64,000 bases of DNA. It comes from Schistocerca nitens. Lineage: Eukaryota; Arthropoda; Insecta; Orthoptera; Acrididae. The stretch is from contig NC_064615.1 in the NCBI RefSeq assembly GCF_023898315.1, positions 1,188,001,413 through 1,188,065,412 on the forward strand, read 5' to 3'. Under the pieces are notes generated by a model that was not told where the DNA came from, ran no database searches, and worked only from the letters and a program-made list of their open reading frames with translations. This document shows, one piece after another, positions 1-13,180 of this stretch; position 1 is the first letter of the stretch, and every line of letters begins with the position of its first letter. A program made the position numbers and the translations under genes.

Positions 1-183
1 AGTTACATGGATAGGATACTCCAGTATTTCCTAACTTGTAGTTGGGGACCCCATTCACATAGTTGTAACTCTGCGGCTCTAAACATTACAATACTTGCTC
101 CATGTTTACTGCCTGCACACCTATCATTTGGAAAACAGCCGTGCAAGTGGACGATGAATGTTGCAACCACACAAGAAAAATTT

Positions 184-1135
184 GAAATCATCGTGAGTTA
201 CGGATAATGTAGGAGAAATGTTGAGGCTGGTGTTGTATACCGAGCGGTTTCCAGAGAATCCTCGCTCTACTTCGTCCTTTTAGATTGTGAACGCCTTTAT
301 GTCTGAGGGCAGCGTACGAACCGGCAAAAGGAAAGAAAGCAAACGTGTTACAGGGGAAGTTAATGGAATAGCCGTACTAACGGCAGTGCAGCACAAGCCA
401 CGGGTAGGCGGCATTCCGGTACGTCCGCAGGTAGCAATGTCACAACACTGCATCGTCGTAAGTACCGTCCATACCACGTGTCACTGCATCAACAACAGGG
501 CGCGGATTTCCATAACTGGGAAGTGTTTTGAAAATGGTGCGTCGAGAAATGAAATCGACCCCCACGTTCTTTGCTGAGTCTGCGTTCACAAACCACGGTA
601 GCGTTAGCCGGCATAACATGCATCAGGGGAGTGGCCAGCCTCGACTGGCTGCGGCAAGTCGACCGTCGACGTCTTTGGTCGGTTAACGCATCGTGAGGAA
701 CAAACTGATTGGTCTGTATGTTATCGACGACACATTGAATGGACGCAAATATCGAACGTTTTTGCGACAGGAACTTCCCGTACTACTGCAGGATGTTGCC
801 CTCGACGTTCGACAACGTACGTGGTTTCAGCATGACGGTCGGCCATCGCATTATGCAACTGAAGCACGGGACGTATCAGACCGTGTTTACTCTGGTCGGT
901 GGATTTGCAGAGGAGGCACTGTTAACTGGCCTGCTACGTCACGGATTTCCTTCTGTGGGGACATTTAAAAGGTGAGGTGTGCCAACCAGTGCCTGCAGCT
1001 CGTGTGAAGACACGGTCGACCGGTTCAGAAACGCCTGCGCCGACATTTCCGCGGAAATGCTTCTGTCCTGTGTACGGTCATCTGAAACACTAAGTGTATT
1101 GAAGTCGGGAGTACTACGTTTGAACACTTATTCTA
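184..1135 (+). pseudogene. Degenerate mariner-like (DUF4817-type) transposase
   Basis: A decayed DNA transposase can be followed through several frames. The N-terminal helix-turn-helix shows as YG-CRRN followed by YR-RFPENPRS near 200-265. A middle part with 'KRVTGE' and 'RRKYRPYHVSLHQQ' lies near 330-500. The catalytic part at 693-968 reads LIGLYVID, FLRQELPVLL, WFQHDGRPSHYA and RWICRGG-VNWPA. The C-terminal part continues to about 1135 (ISAEMLLSCVRS). The FQHDG...HYA block holds the second catalytic Asp of this insect mariner-like group. Frameshifts and stops occur throughout, so it is not functional. No terminal inverted repeats were recognised. Family assignment is from motif memory and is fairly secure; exact ends are approximate. 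Confidence 0.72.
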
Positions 1136-3840
1136 CTTGGAAAAGTAGAGTAACGTTCGCTTCGAGCCACGGGCACAGTGGTGAGTCCAGTAGTCCCCTG
1201 TTCGATATGTCGGCGGAATACAACACTGCGAATGGGGTTTCCAATTAGAAGTTTTGAAATACTGGCCTATGCTACCCTCGCAGCACGAGGGTGGGGTTCC
1301 ACGTGCCACTGGATAGTCGAGGGCCATTGAGAAGCATGTAGTAAATTACGATTGTGTATCCATTTCTATTCCTCCGATAACAGCGCCATCTGCCGCAAAA
1401 CGAAGAAATTGCTTCAGACAAAACTTGCGTAGATTTTGCCGTGGAATCGTAATCTGCAACAAAAATGAGGGGCTCCAACAGAAGATTTCAAAGTTGACCC
1501 CCGCCACGGGCGGACGGGCTGAGGTGGGGGGCAGGAGGCTCGAGTAAGGTATCGTTCGAGGCAAACAAACTGGAATTACTACTTTTTTTATCCATTTTGT
1601 AGTATTCGAGACATTTCAGTGCCTTCAGTTAAAATGAACACCTCGTATATGAGCTCTACCGTAGGCGGTCAATAATATTGCGCAATATTTCCTGAAGCGC
1701 AATAATACTGAAAGTGTACGAGTGAAATCGACAGATTGCGGAGCAATATCGAGAACGTTAATAACCTTTGCACTATTTTAAGGTGCCCGGAAATACTGTG
1801 GCGTCTGTGGGCAGTATTGTGCAATATCCTTGACAGTATCTTCCGTGTTATATAAACCCTTTGGACATTTTGTTATTCTAAGCTTAATGTTCTTGTCAAC
1901 TTGGCTGAGCGGGGGGAATCTGAAATGTGTGCGAAGCAAGACGAGCAGCATTTTTATTACAATTCGCAGAGCTGTTACCCCGCACTGTAGGACGAAAAAG
2001 CAGACTGTCACAGCCGATCTTCAGTGAAGTTATTTTATCTACTCACGCAATGGAAGTTCTCGGGAAGTACAGCCTGTCCGTAAATTGAAAGGCGAGCAGC
2101 GCTCGTGGTGGAAGAATTTGGCTCTCCCGCAAGAAAGCTGTAGCTGAGGTGCACGGGTGAGCGCTGCGTCAAGAACACATCCTATATTACGGCTGTACTG
2201 CACTTAGGCGTCGTACACACTTCACTTAGCAGTAATCACTATACCACTAAAACACTGCTTTTAATAGTTGTGCTTTTCCACCTCCACAAGTCCTAGAGAA
2301 AATAATGAATGGGACTTTTTTTTAGGAAATTTAATGGAGTTTAATTTTCTCGACGGAGGGGATTTTTAGTACGTTGTTGACGACACTCCCCTCTACCAAC
2401 ACACAAAAATTTGCGACTGCGCGATTTTTTCCGCTATTCGACCTGTTTCGGTGTCCGTTGACAGGGCTAGCAGGGGAGGGCGTGTCTTCTTATGTCTAAT
2501 TACATACTGCACAAAAAAAAATCGAGTTTTCATTGCAAACATAAATTCGTAATTGTCAGTCTTTTATAGAAGATTGTTTCAGAGTTGCATCGAACTGTTT
2601 ATGGAGTATCGATGTCTGAGTTCTAAACTTCACTTACCACAAATATTAAAAAAAAAATGAAAAAAATGCGATTGCATTGTGTGATCTCCTTGTAAGTAAA
2701 TGCCACACCCACTCATCAGCTGACTAATTCAGTAAGTAAGTCAGTATATATAAATATGCTGGTATCTAATACCACTGCGACAGGAAACGCAAAGGAAGAA
2801 AATCTACACAACTTGTAGCAAGCTGCACTGCACAGTCAAACGCGAAACTAATTCTTTGTGTTACTGTACGGTAGTCAAAGGGGGACAGAACAGCCACTTC
2901 AAATTCCTCGTGTAGTTCTGCCACATACATGACGGCTTTAAACAACATAAAGTACATGAAGATATTTGGGCAAATCGCAGGTCTCGGCACGAAACCAGCG
3001 CAACGAACAGCACGGATCAACTGCGCGTAGGCTAGCGAGCGCGGCGCGGCCGCCGCCGCTGTGCTCCGTTCATGACAGCAATAAGCCCCGTGTAAAGGAA
3101 CACAAACGCGACCATTGGTCACAAGCCGTAGCACACGTACACTGGTGTTGTTGCGCTCTTGGAAATAGGTCCTACTTATGTATTACATAGGTATTATTAC
3201 TAATTCACATTAAATGAAACTTTAAGATATTCAGATGTATTAACATGCATCGATGTTTTTCTTAATCACGCTTTAGTCATGCGTTGTGCTCTGATTGTCG
3301 CGCTGTTAATGCGCAGAATGAAAGTGGCTTAGGCTGCTTTCTGTTCAGTAGTGGAACACGGTTAAGAAGTGCCCTGAAACAGGATGTTCTTCTTGTTTTT
3401 CATACATTTACGGAGATAGTCGGCTTTGAAGTTTTCCGAGGGACTGTATCATTAGTAGAATGGTAACCAAATGCAGTTAATGGTTCGTTGGTTCAAATCT
3501 ATCCAGTATGCTTTTTTTCTCGTTCAATTTGAGTTACCTACATCTCGTAATTATAAAACTCATCGTCATTTTTTTAAATAATGGACGTCTTCTTGTTTAT
3601 AATTACATATTGGACGTGAAATTCGTGTCTGTATTTCAAATACAATTCCTTAATTATCGATGTTTTATGAAAGACTTCATAAAAGTTACTTAAATTAAGA
3701 AAACATTACAATTTTTAAGGCAAAAATGAGAAACCAAATCCTCTTTATTTGGACTATGTGCATCGTTTTATACCACAGAGGTAGGTAAGTATCGTAGAAA
3801 CATTAAAAATCATTTTCACAGCATCGAACAAATCATACAA
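1136..3840. other. No gene recognised
   Basis: AT-rich to neutral sequence without a convincing reading frame. There are a few short near-palindromes (for example around the cgcaatatt motifs at 1675-1830) and homopolymer tracts. The open frame at 2766-3134 on the minus strand has no recognisable domain and is treated as chance. Confidence 0.4.
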
Positions 3841-3844
3841 ATGT

Positions 3845-4184
3845 TGCATTTTTACATTTGCTACTGCACCATTACAATATGAACCCAACAGAACTGATGT
3901 GGAGCCAAGTTGCGGGATTTGGGCCGAGAAGTAACAGGACCGTTAAGCTGCCAGACGTACTGGAACTGACGCACGCAGTTTCTTCACACGTCACTGCCGA
4001 ACGCTGGCGGCATATAGAACGGCTCGTCACAAGAGAAGAGGAGAAAATGGTGCGGCGCCTGATTGGCTTCGTGGAGTCTGTTGTGGGCAGACTGGTTATC
4101 AACGTAGCACGTCACACTTCCAGAACTGAAATGTATTTCTCGGATTCGGATAAGAAAGGAGCTGAGAGACTGCCAGACGACTAA
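3845..4184 (+). pseudogene. C-terminal fragment of a Tc1/IS630-type DDE transposase
   Basis: The frame from 3858 begins with YNMNPTELMWSQVAGFG, which matches the conserved N-P-x-E-x-x-W-S-x-V block around the third catalytic acid of DDE_3 transposases. It is followed by a helix-rich tail with 'VTAERWRHIERLVTREEEKM', the usual C-terminal segment of this group. The upstream two thirds of the protein, including the first two catalytic Asp residues, are missing, so it is a remnant. No inverted repeat was seen beside it. Confidence 0.7.
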
Positions 4185-6435
4185 TACCTTCACTGGCTTC
4201 AGTATTCAACAGTACGGTGAAATCCCTGCACTATGCTTTTGCATTACACACAGCTCGGTCAGAAAAATTACCTTATGTTTAAGTTAGAAATTTTCATCAC
4301 TCTTGTTTGTAATTAGAACACTTGTGTGAGGTGAGAACGAGTGCGTTTTATGCTTTCCGTCTGGTGCCCTAAGAAGCGCGCGGTGGTTCTGGAGTTTCTC
4401 ATTCTCTTTAAAAATTAAATGACATTCGAAGCTATATTGTTTCTTTGCTCGTCTCTTTTTACGTGTGAACTCCAACTGATCACATCACTGCAGGTTAGTT
4501 GGGCCGCTGGCTGGACAGTGCTGTCCAAGTTTAATGTGCCGGTAAAGCTGTTATCCCGCACTATTGCTCAGTCTATGTGCGTGTGGCACAGCATAAAACG
4601 TATCCTTATGATCGTACTTGCTATACTAGTCACAACTTGGCTTCCGCTCCACGTGAAACGAAATCCAACGAGAGTCAAGTAAACGCGGAACCATACACGG
4701 CGTAATGTTTACATCAGGTTTATTCTTACGGTGCGCGCGCTGTCTGCAGCTCTGCTGTCTGCTCTCATGTGAAGCGAGCGTATTCCAGCTGCGTGTGAGC
4801 CAGCCGCAGCAAAGTTTATTTACAAAGCGAGAGAAACGGGCGGACGTCCTGTAGCAAGAATTCACGAAAGGTACTCGGACGCAGCTGACACCTCCCACCA
4901 GCGAGAGAGCCGCCCCTGGCTCGCCGGTACGTAAGTCGCAAAGTAACGCCGTTCACTCTCAGTCCTCCTGTTCTCCTGTCACCTGTTGTTGCTTAGTTTG
5001 TACACCTGATACCTAGCGAGGTGTGCCGCGTGCAAGTGCAGCTCAGCTCGCTCTGAAGATCCGTCGAAGGGCCCCGCGCGCCTACACGTACACAATGTCT
5101 CCCAAGAGGTGAACGTATCGATACAGAACATAAGAAAACCTTGCTGACCGACTGGGCACCAGCTCTAAAAATTTACTGTAATAGTCTGCTAAGTATCCAT
5201 TCAGCCGGCAACAACTATCGCTGAGCAAATTTAATAAATAAATTAAATCAGTTTAGCTACGCAAATTTACGTGGTAAATACGACTACCAAAAACGCTCGC
5301 TCTAAACGACTGTGTACTGTGAATCGGCTCGTTTGCACACGTTCCACCACGTCGAGGCTCGAGCGCAGCACTGCTTGCTCAGTACGACTCGCTGTGGTAA
5401 GGCGCGTACTGAAGGAGAGCCCGGAAGAGATTTTCGTTTGAATTGGCGCGCAGTCTGTCTGGAGCTAAAATAGGAAAAGTCTCCTCTCAACGGGTGCTGA
5501 ACATTCGCAACATTTGTCTGTTTCGGCCCCGGCAGTAGGAAACTGAGGCCAGCTTACCACAGCAGCTTACCACTCGGCAGCTGCAGCGCCTACGCTTTCT
5601 GTGGCAGAGAGACACGTGGCCGCTCTGGTAGAGACACGTGGCCGCGGAGCGCAGCTGGGGTGCAGGCGGGCGGCCAGCTGGCGGTGGGGGTGAACGCCCG
5701 CCACACGGCGAACACTCCCACACTAGGCTTCCGTCTCTTGAGTTACAAGTAGTTCCCATCGCCCAGTGCGGACCGAGGTTTTCGGGACGTTCCCTTCATT
5801 GTACGCTGGAAGAAACCCTACAGGCTCGGACCTGCATTTCCCACTACCGTGTCCCCTAGAATTTCGCTGCACAGTAAAGCACTGCCGTGTGAGTTCCTAT
5901 TTCTCTCATCGTTCCGCCACGGTCATTATTAGTTTGTGCACGAAGTAATATCTCTCACTCTCTCTCGTCATCTAACAACGAGAAGGTCGCTGCAGACCAC
6001 TATAGGTGTCAACACGAGACATTAATAACAGAGCTTATAGAGAACATGAGTCCTTTCTTTCGTTTTAGTTAATTAGACGTGACACACAAAAAGTTCTTAA
6101 AGTTTTAGCAGGTTGGATGTGCTTTCGATTTCTGACGGCACTGTGCCGGAACCTCCTACACCTTGGCAAGATTCTCTTTGTGAATTCTCTACTTGAAAAT
6201 TCGATGGAATTAAGTGTCGCGAAAGTTCCAACCACATAATAGGCAGAATAGAGATAGAAAATTGTAGCTGAACCTCCAGCCTGCGTCAATCAGACGTGGA
6301 ACTGCCCGCTGAGCCTTGCGTGGCTCGTGTCCCCGCCATCATGTATTTTACACCCTGTTTTTAACGTACTTCCACCTCACTACGTTAATTTAAATTACTG
6401 GTGTCACTGAGTTGCTGCTTTGCCTGACCGTGAGC
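4185..6435. other. No gene recognised; GC-rich in part
   Basis: Mixed sequence. The part at about 5640-5720 is GC-rich and CpG-rich. Short open frames on both strands show no domain, codon pattern or splice signals that I can support. Confidence 0.4.
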
Positions 6436-6439
6436 GGCG

Positions 6440-8170
6440 CTAGCAGCGCGTATCGATATATCCCCTCTCGCAGTATCTTTGCTCGACTGCTATTACTTCC
6501 CGGTCGTTGTCTGTCGTAAGCCAGTTCGGGTCGCGAGTTCGGGCTGCCAGTCAGTTGGAACGCGTCTGGAGCGCAGTCCGGACCTGCCAGCTGGGGAGTT
6601 GCAATGCGGCACTAGTGCAATCGGGTTGGAGCTGTGGGGTCTACGTCGACGTGGCTCGCCCGATCATTGCCGCCACGACTCATCACTTGAGCTGGCCCAC
6701 GGTCTTGGTGGCTCGTCGGTCGGTTGTCCAACCGGACGACGCGTTTTGGCTCCCCGATCGTTCATCAGTCGGCTGGCTGTGTGTGTGTATCGATTTGTCT
6801 TCGTGTGTGCTTAGTTGCTGTTGCATCGTTCAGGTCTTCGTGCAAGTGTTTGTCAGGTTGTGTGTGTAGTTGGCGTTAGTTCCACTGACGATTATTTTAA
6901 ATGTTGTCGGCGTACTGCCTCTGAGAGGTCGGTCGTCTCATCGGGCGACGTGTAACTGGTTCTCTGAGCACTTCTGGGCCCCTTCAGTTACCATCTTGTG
7001 GAACTTGGGTCGGTCCTTTCCTGGTGCAGGGATGTCGCTTAGCCAATTGGCGTGTTTCCCCTGCACGATTGGGTTCGAGCCAGTATTTTCGCCGTCTGGG
7101 AGACGCACCAGCAGTGCAGCCGCGACGGAGCAGCAGTCGCGAACGGACCAGTCGGTCGGTTGGTGCGGACCAGGGAGGATATCTCCGCGCGGTGCAGTCG
7201 CAGGGTCCGCTGCCGGTCCTTGCGCAGTCTCGGAGCGTGTGTGGAGTTGGCCGATCGCTACGAGCTTCGTGGTTCACCGAGCCAGGTCGTCAAAGTTCAG
7301 TGCTGTTTTAAGTACCCAAGCCTCGTCCATTCGTGTTGTGCTTCTTTTCGGCGGTTCGCTGTTGGGAATGTTTTCCTGTGAGCAACACCGAGTGTTTGTA
7401 CATATTTGATTGTGGATAATTACGTCCGTAACATTTGGTGTTTGAGTTCTCATGTACCGATTGGTGGCAAGAAAGTCCGGTCGGTCCGTGGCCGTCCCCT
7501 GGTTGGGTTCCGATGGGTCAAGTGTAGTTGGGCTCACCACCTGTCTCAGCTAAGTGAACGAGGGCAGGCCGACCTCCCTGGAGGCTTCTGAGTGCCCTTT
7601 TATTTATTGTCCTTCTCACCGGCGTTTAATTGTCTGTTTATAATCTAACACAGCCAATGATTAAAAAAATTGTTAGTTTTACTCTGTTTTATGTAAAAAG
7701 GTTTGAATTCCGGAAAGTGGATATTTGCTTAAGGGTTATTGCCGTTGTGTTGTCTTTCTTTTAGTCCGGTTTCAGCTACTTAAAACTTAAGGCGTATGGT
7801 TGTATTGTTTTAAAATTTTTGGAAAATTTATTGCGGGCCTTCAGCCGTTTGTATTGCGCCTTGCATATGTTTGTTCTATCTACTTTTTCTTTGAGGCTTT
7901 TTATATTTTAATTATTTTATTTGCTATTTTAACTGTATTTTAATCTTGCTGACTTTTAAGATTTCTTGTTTGGAGGCCTTCAGCCGTGAAAGATTTGCAT
8001 TTTGAATCTCGTAGTTGTAAAGGTTCGGCTATGTGCCTCTTTGTTTCTAAATGTGTAATTAGATTGTAATAAATTACAATTTTATAGTGAAACTGACCCC
8101 AACCTTATTTGGCCCTTTCCACAATCCTAGTCACCTGTTCCGCCCAGAGAGTTTAGCGGGCGCCTCACCG
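6440..8170 (+). repeat. LTR-like dispersed repeat, copy A
   Basis: This stretch is homologous to 43965-45549 over most of its length. Shared landmarks include gatatctcc, tccgctgccggtcc, gctacgagcttc, ggttcgctgttgggga, agtgtttgta, gataattacgtccgtaac and a shared end: a polyadenylation-like aataaattacaattt followed by gtgaaactgacc, tatttggccctttcc and tttagcgggcg. It has no open frame. It starts GC-rich, ends T-rich, and carries repeated 'ggccttcagccg' motifs. Length, dispersed state and a promoter-like first half fit a long LTR or the 3' end of a retroelement. I could not establish terminal TG/CA or a target duplication, and the left edge is approximate. Confidence 0.6.
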
Positions 8171-8417
8171 CCACATTGACACGGATTGTAATCAAACGTG
8201 AAACAGCCTGCCACAGTGAAATGGATCGTAGTCAGCCGTGAAACTGGCCACCAGATTCAAACTCATTGTAATGAGACATGAAATGCGAACCATGGTCTAA
8301 CCGACTGTGCAATCCAAAGTCTGCTTCATAACTCGTTTGAAAGTTCGAGGCAGGGCGTCTACATACGCGGTTTCTGATGTATCACTGGAACAGTAATACT
8401 CCGTACGAGAATACATA

Positions 8418-9640
8418 CACTACGTGATCAGAAGTATCGAGAACCCCCCCAATAATACACGTTTTTCGTATTAAGTACGTTGCGCTGCCACCTACTGCCA
8501 GATACTTCATATCAGCGACCTCAGTAGTCATTAGACATCGAGAGAGAGCACAATGGGTCGCTGCATGGAACTCACGGACTTCGAACGTGGTCAGGTGATT
8601 GGGTGTCACTTGTGTCGTACGGCTGTACGCGAGATTTCCTCACTCCTCAACATCCCTAGGTCCACTATTTCCGATGTGATAGTAAAGTGGAAACGTGAAG
8701 GGACTCCTAAAACACATAAGCGTACAGGCCGACCTCGTCTGTTGACAGACAGAGACCGCCGACAGTTGAAGAGGGTCGTAATGTGTAATAGCCAGACATC
8801 TGTCCAGACCATCACACAGGAATTCCAAACTGCGTCAGATTGCACTGGAAGTACAATGACCGTTAGGCGGGAGGTGGCAAAACTTGCATTTAATGGTTGC
8901 GCGGCTGCTCGTAAGCCACACATCACGCTGGTAAACGGAAACGATGTCTCGCTTGGTGTAAGAAGCGTAAATATTGGACGATTGAACAGTGGATAAAAGT
9001 TGTGCCGAGTGACGAATCACGGTAGACAAAGCGGCGATCCGATGTCAGGGTGTGAGTATGGCGAATGTTCGGTGAACGTCATCCGCCAACGTGTGTAATA
9101 CCAACAGTAAAATTCGGAGGCGGTGGTGTTACGGAGTGGTCGTGTTTCTCATGGAGAGGGTTTGAAAACCTTGTTGTTTTGCGTGGCACTATCACAGTAC
9201 AGGCCTACGTTGATGTTTTCAGCACCTTCTTGCTTCCCACTGTTGGAGAGCAATTCGGGGATGGCGATTACATCTTTCAACACGATCGAGCACCTCCTCA
9301 TAATGCACGGCCCGTGGAGGAGTGGTTACACGACAATAACATCCCTGTAATGGACTGGCCTGCACAGAGTCCTGACCTGAATCCTACAGAACACCTTTGG
9401 GATGGTTTGGAACGCCGGCTTCCTCCCAGGCCTCACCGACAGACATCGATACCTGTCCTAAGTGCAGCACTCCGTTAAGTATGGGCTGCCATTCCCCAAG
9501 AAACATTCCAGCACCCGATTGAGGGTCATCAAGGTTAAGGGTGGGACAACACCATACTGAATTCCAGCATTACGGATGGAGGACGCCACGAACTTGTACG
9601 TCATTTTCAGCCAGGTGTCCGGATACTTTTGATCACAGTG
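8418..9640 (+). mobile_element. Tc1-like transposon with TA target duplication
   Basis: The left end begins cactacgtgatcagaagtat at 8418. The right end, read on the minus strand from 9640, begins cactgtgatcaaaagtat and continues ccggacac. These are recognisable terminal inverted repeats. TA flanks both ends (8416-8417 and 9641-9642), the duplication expected of Tc1/mariner insertion. The 1223-bp length is typical. It holds one broken transposase (8553-9478). Pieces of the same family lie on the minus strand at 43640-43850 and 45550-45930; the latter ends in the same tacttttgatcacatagtg terminus. Confidence 0.88.
8553..9478 (+). pseudogene. Tc1-like transposase, inactivated
   Basis: DD34E transposase of the enclosing element. 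Residues 1-120 of the first frame (8553-8996) form the paired-type helix-turn-helix: ELTDFERGQVIG, STISDVIVKWKREG, then the GRPR hook (TGRPRLLTDRD) and TVRREV. The second frame (9065-9478) holds the catalytic core: GGGGVTEWSCFSW, FQHDRAPPHNA (second Asp) and MDWPAQSPDLNPTEHLW (third acid). The region carrying the first Asp, near 9000-9060 (VVPSDESR), contains in-frame stops and a frameshift, so no full protein can be made. The start at 8553 fits the usual position after the inverted repeat and leader. Confidence 0.85.
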
Positions 9641-9642
9641 TA

Positions 9643-10566
9643 TAACAGCTACTTAAACGCAGTCATATTTATGTAGCACCAAGAGCTGCTGACAAAATCG
9701 ATACCTACTTCCTCCCTGCGTGAATCGAAACAACTTTCAGCAGGGAACCTGTCGAGCACCTAAAAACATATCGAAATTTCCTAGCCAAATCTGATACACC
9801 ATCCTACAAATCTATTTCCCACCGAAATTGTACTGGCTATGTGTCAAACGATTCATAAACACTAAAGTTCATACACCATCGCGAACGGCAGTAAATCGTA
9901 TGAAATCGCAGTCATTTCCACACGTTTAGCACCTACGTGTGGGTAAAAACTAGAAAAGAAGTTTTAAATGGAAATTAGTTGCGCAGAGCCCGTTACACAC
10001 GAGCGAAATCGACCACAGGCTGGGGGAGTGCGCTTGTAGACGAGCGGCAGCAGCCAGTGGGTCGACGGTGAGGTGCCTACCGTGCTGAGCGTGCAGGTCT
10101 GATGTCTCGAACACGCTGCAAGTTTCTTTCTCGTCGTCTGCTGACATCGCAAGCGAAGTCGCTCTCTCGGAGATGTCTCCCGTTACAGTAACGCATACTG
10201 TACGGTTTTCATTTCTCATGCTTAATTTTGTCGTTTGCTTTGTTTTCGTGATACATTCCAAAGCTTGCACGACGGCCTGGTATTTTCGTATCAGTATTCT
10301 GTCTCTCTCTCTCTCTCGAGAGAGAGAGACGGAATATTTGGTAATCACAAGGTGTCCTATTTACATTTGAAATATAGTGGAAGAAAAAGTATGTACTGTA
10401 CAAAAATAACAAATTAAATATTTTTAATAGAAACTGTTTCGACCATGAAATTAATCCGATCTATGTAATGAAAACGTTATTTTCAATGTTGTCTGACACT
10501 TGGAAAGAGACAGGACACGGTCAATAAAGTAAAAGACCGCTGTTTATTGCGTTGTAAATATTGTTC
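9643..10566. other. No gene recognised; contains a (CT)n(GA)n palindrome
   Basis: No coding signal was seen. At 10305-10330 a (ct)n run turns directly into (ga)n through ctcgag, making a near-perfect dinucleotide palindrome with arms of about 12-13 bases. Confidence 0.5.
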
Positions 10567-10569
10567 GAT

Positions 10570-13180
10570 AGGGGTAATGCAGGAGTAGGTTTAATAATGA
10601 ATAGGAAAATAGGAACGCGGGTAAACTACTACAAACAGCATAGTAAACACAATATTGTGGCCAAGATAGATACGAATCCCATGCCTACCACAGTAGTACA
10701 AGTTTATATGGCAACTAGCTCCGCAAATTAGGAAGAGACTGATGAAATGTATGATGAGATAAAAGAAATTATACAGATAGTGAAGGGAGACGAAAATTTA
10801 ATAGTCATGGGTGACTGGAATTCGATATGGATTGGGGGAAGAAATGAAAGAGGAAGCCGCCTGGTAGAATTTTGCACTGAGCATAACTTAATCATAGCTA
10901 ACACTTGGTTCAAGAATCATAAACGAAGGTTGCATACATGGAAGAATCCTGGAGATACTAAAAGGTATCAGCTAGATTATATAATGGTAAGACAGAGATT
11001 TAGGAACCAGGTTTTAAATTGTAAGACATTTCCAGGGGCAGATGTGGATTCTGACCACAATCTACTCGTTATGTACTGCAGATTAAAACTGAAGAAACTG
11101 CAAAAAGGTGGGAATTTTAGGAGATGCGACCTGGATAAACTGAAAGAACCAGAGGTTGTAGAGAGCTTCAGGGAGAGCATTAGGGAACGATTGACAAGAA
11201 TGGGGGAAAGAAATAGAATAGAAGAAGAATGGGTAGCTTTGAGAGACAAAATAGTGAAGGTAGCACAAAATCACGTAGGTAAAAAGACGAGGGATAATAG
11301 AAATCCTTGGGTAACAGAAGAGATACTGAAATTAATTGATGAAAGGATAAAATATAAAAATGCAGTAAATGAAGCAGGCAGAAAGGAATACAAACGTCTC
11401 CAAAATGAGATCGACAGGAAAAGGAAAATGGCAAAGCAGGGATGGCTAGAGGACAAATGTAAGGATGTAGAGGCCTATCTCACTAGGGGTAAGACAAATA
11501 CTGCCTACAGGAAAATTAAAGAGACCTTTGGAGAAAAGAGAACCACTTGCATGCATATCAAGAGCTCAGATGGAAGCCCAGTTCTAAGGAAAGAAGGGAA
11601 AGCACAAAGGGGGAAGGAGTATATAATATGTTCTTAAGGACAATATTATAGAAACTGAAGAGAATGTAGATGAATATGAAATGGGAGACATGATACGGTG
11701 TGAAGAGTTTGACAGAGCATTGAAAGAACTAAGTCGAATCAAGGCCCCGAGAGTAGACAACATTCCATTAGAACTACTGACGGCCTTGGGAGAGCCAGTC
11801 CTGACAAAACTCTACCATCTGGTGAGAATGATGTGTGAAACAGGCGAAATACCCTCAGACTTCAAGAACAATATAATAAATCCAATTCCAAAGAAAGCAG
11901 GTGTTCACAGGTGTGAAAATTACCGACCTATCAGTTTAATAAGCCACTGCTGCAAAACACTAACACGAATTCTTTACAGACAAGTGGAAAAACTGGTAGA
12001 AGCCGACCTCGGGAAAGATCAGTTTCGATTTCGTACAAATGTTGGAACACGTGAGGCAGTACTGACCCTAAGGTTTATCTTAGAAAATAGATTAAGGAAA
12101 GGCAAACCTACGTTTCTAGCATTTGTAGACTTAGAGAAAGCTTTTGACAATGTTGATAGGAATACTCTCTTTCAAGGTTGCAGGGGTAAAATACAGGGAG
12201 CGAGAGGCTATTTTCAATTTGTACAGAAACCAGATGGCAGTCAAGGGGCATGTAAGGGAAGCAGTGGTTGGGAAGGGAGGGAGACAGGGTTGGTGCCTAT
12301 CCGCGATGTTATTCAATCTGTATATTGAGCAAGCAGTAAAGGAAACAAAACAAAAATTTGTAGTAGGAATTAAAATCCACGTAGAAGAAATAAAAACTTT
12401 GAGGTTCGCCAATGACATTGTAATTCTTTCAGAGACAGCAAAGGAGCTGGAAGAGCAGCTGAACGGAATGGACACGATCTTGAAAGGAGGTATAAGATGA
12501 ACAAGAAAAAAAGCAATACTAGGATAATGGAATGTAGTCGAATTAAATCAGGTGATGCTGAGGGAATTAGATTAGGAAATGAGACACTTCAAGTAGTAAA
12601 GGAGTTTTGCTATTTGGGGAGTAAAATAACTGATGATGGTCGAAGTAGAGAGGATATAAAATGTAGACTGGCAATGGCAAGGAAAGCATTTGTGAAGAAG
12701 AGAAATTTGTTAACATCAAGTGTAGATTTAAGTGTGAGGAAGTCGTTTCTGAAAGTATTTGTATGGTTTGTAGCCATGTATGGAAGTGAAACATGGACGA
12801 TAAATAGTTTGGACAAGAAGAGAATAGAAGGTTTCGAAATGTGGTGGTACAGAAGAATGCTGAAGAGTAGATGGGTAGATCGCATAACTAATGAGGAGGT
12901 ATTGGAAAAAATTGGAGAGAAGAGTAATTTGTGGCACAACTTGACTAGAAGAAGGGATCGGTTGGTAGGGCATGTTCTGAGGCATCAAGGGATCACCAAT
13001 TTTGTATTGGAGGGCAGTGTAGAAGGTAAAAATCATAGAGGGAGACCGAGAGATGAACAGACTAAACAGATTCAGAAGGATGTAGGTTGCAGTAGGTACT
13101 GGGAGATGAAGAAGCTTGCACAGGATAGCGTGGAGAGCTGCATCAAACCAGTCTCTGAACTGAAGACCACAAAAATAACA
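10570..13180 (+). mobile_element. RTE-type LINE, copy 1, 5'-truncated and inactivated
   Basis: A non-LTR retrotransposon begins inside the AP-endonuclease domain (frame at 10570: NAGVGLIMNRK) and reads on through an in-frame TAG near 10729. The frame at 10747-11637 has GDWN and SDHNLLV endonuclease motifs. The segment 11681-12328 has fingers/palm motifs (NYRPISLIS, FVDLEKAFD), 12144-12500 continues after a frameshift, and 12497-13189 carries thumb and C-terminal parts (VKEFCYLGSKITDDG, RRMLKSRWVDRITNEEVL, LVGHVLRHQG, GRPRDEQTKQIQKDVG). The catalytic FADD of copy 2 reads FAND here. Between GDWN and the NERG motif some 40 bases found in related elements seem deleted. The 3' end lacks the (aac)n tail seen at 48570-48600. 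No target duplication was identified. Confidence 0.88.

Noticed and set aside
2766..3134. 122-codon minus-strand frame
   Set aside because: No domain, no codon pattern, no flanking splice or promoter signals.
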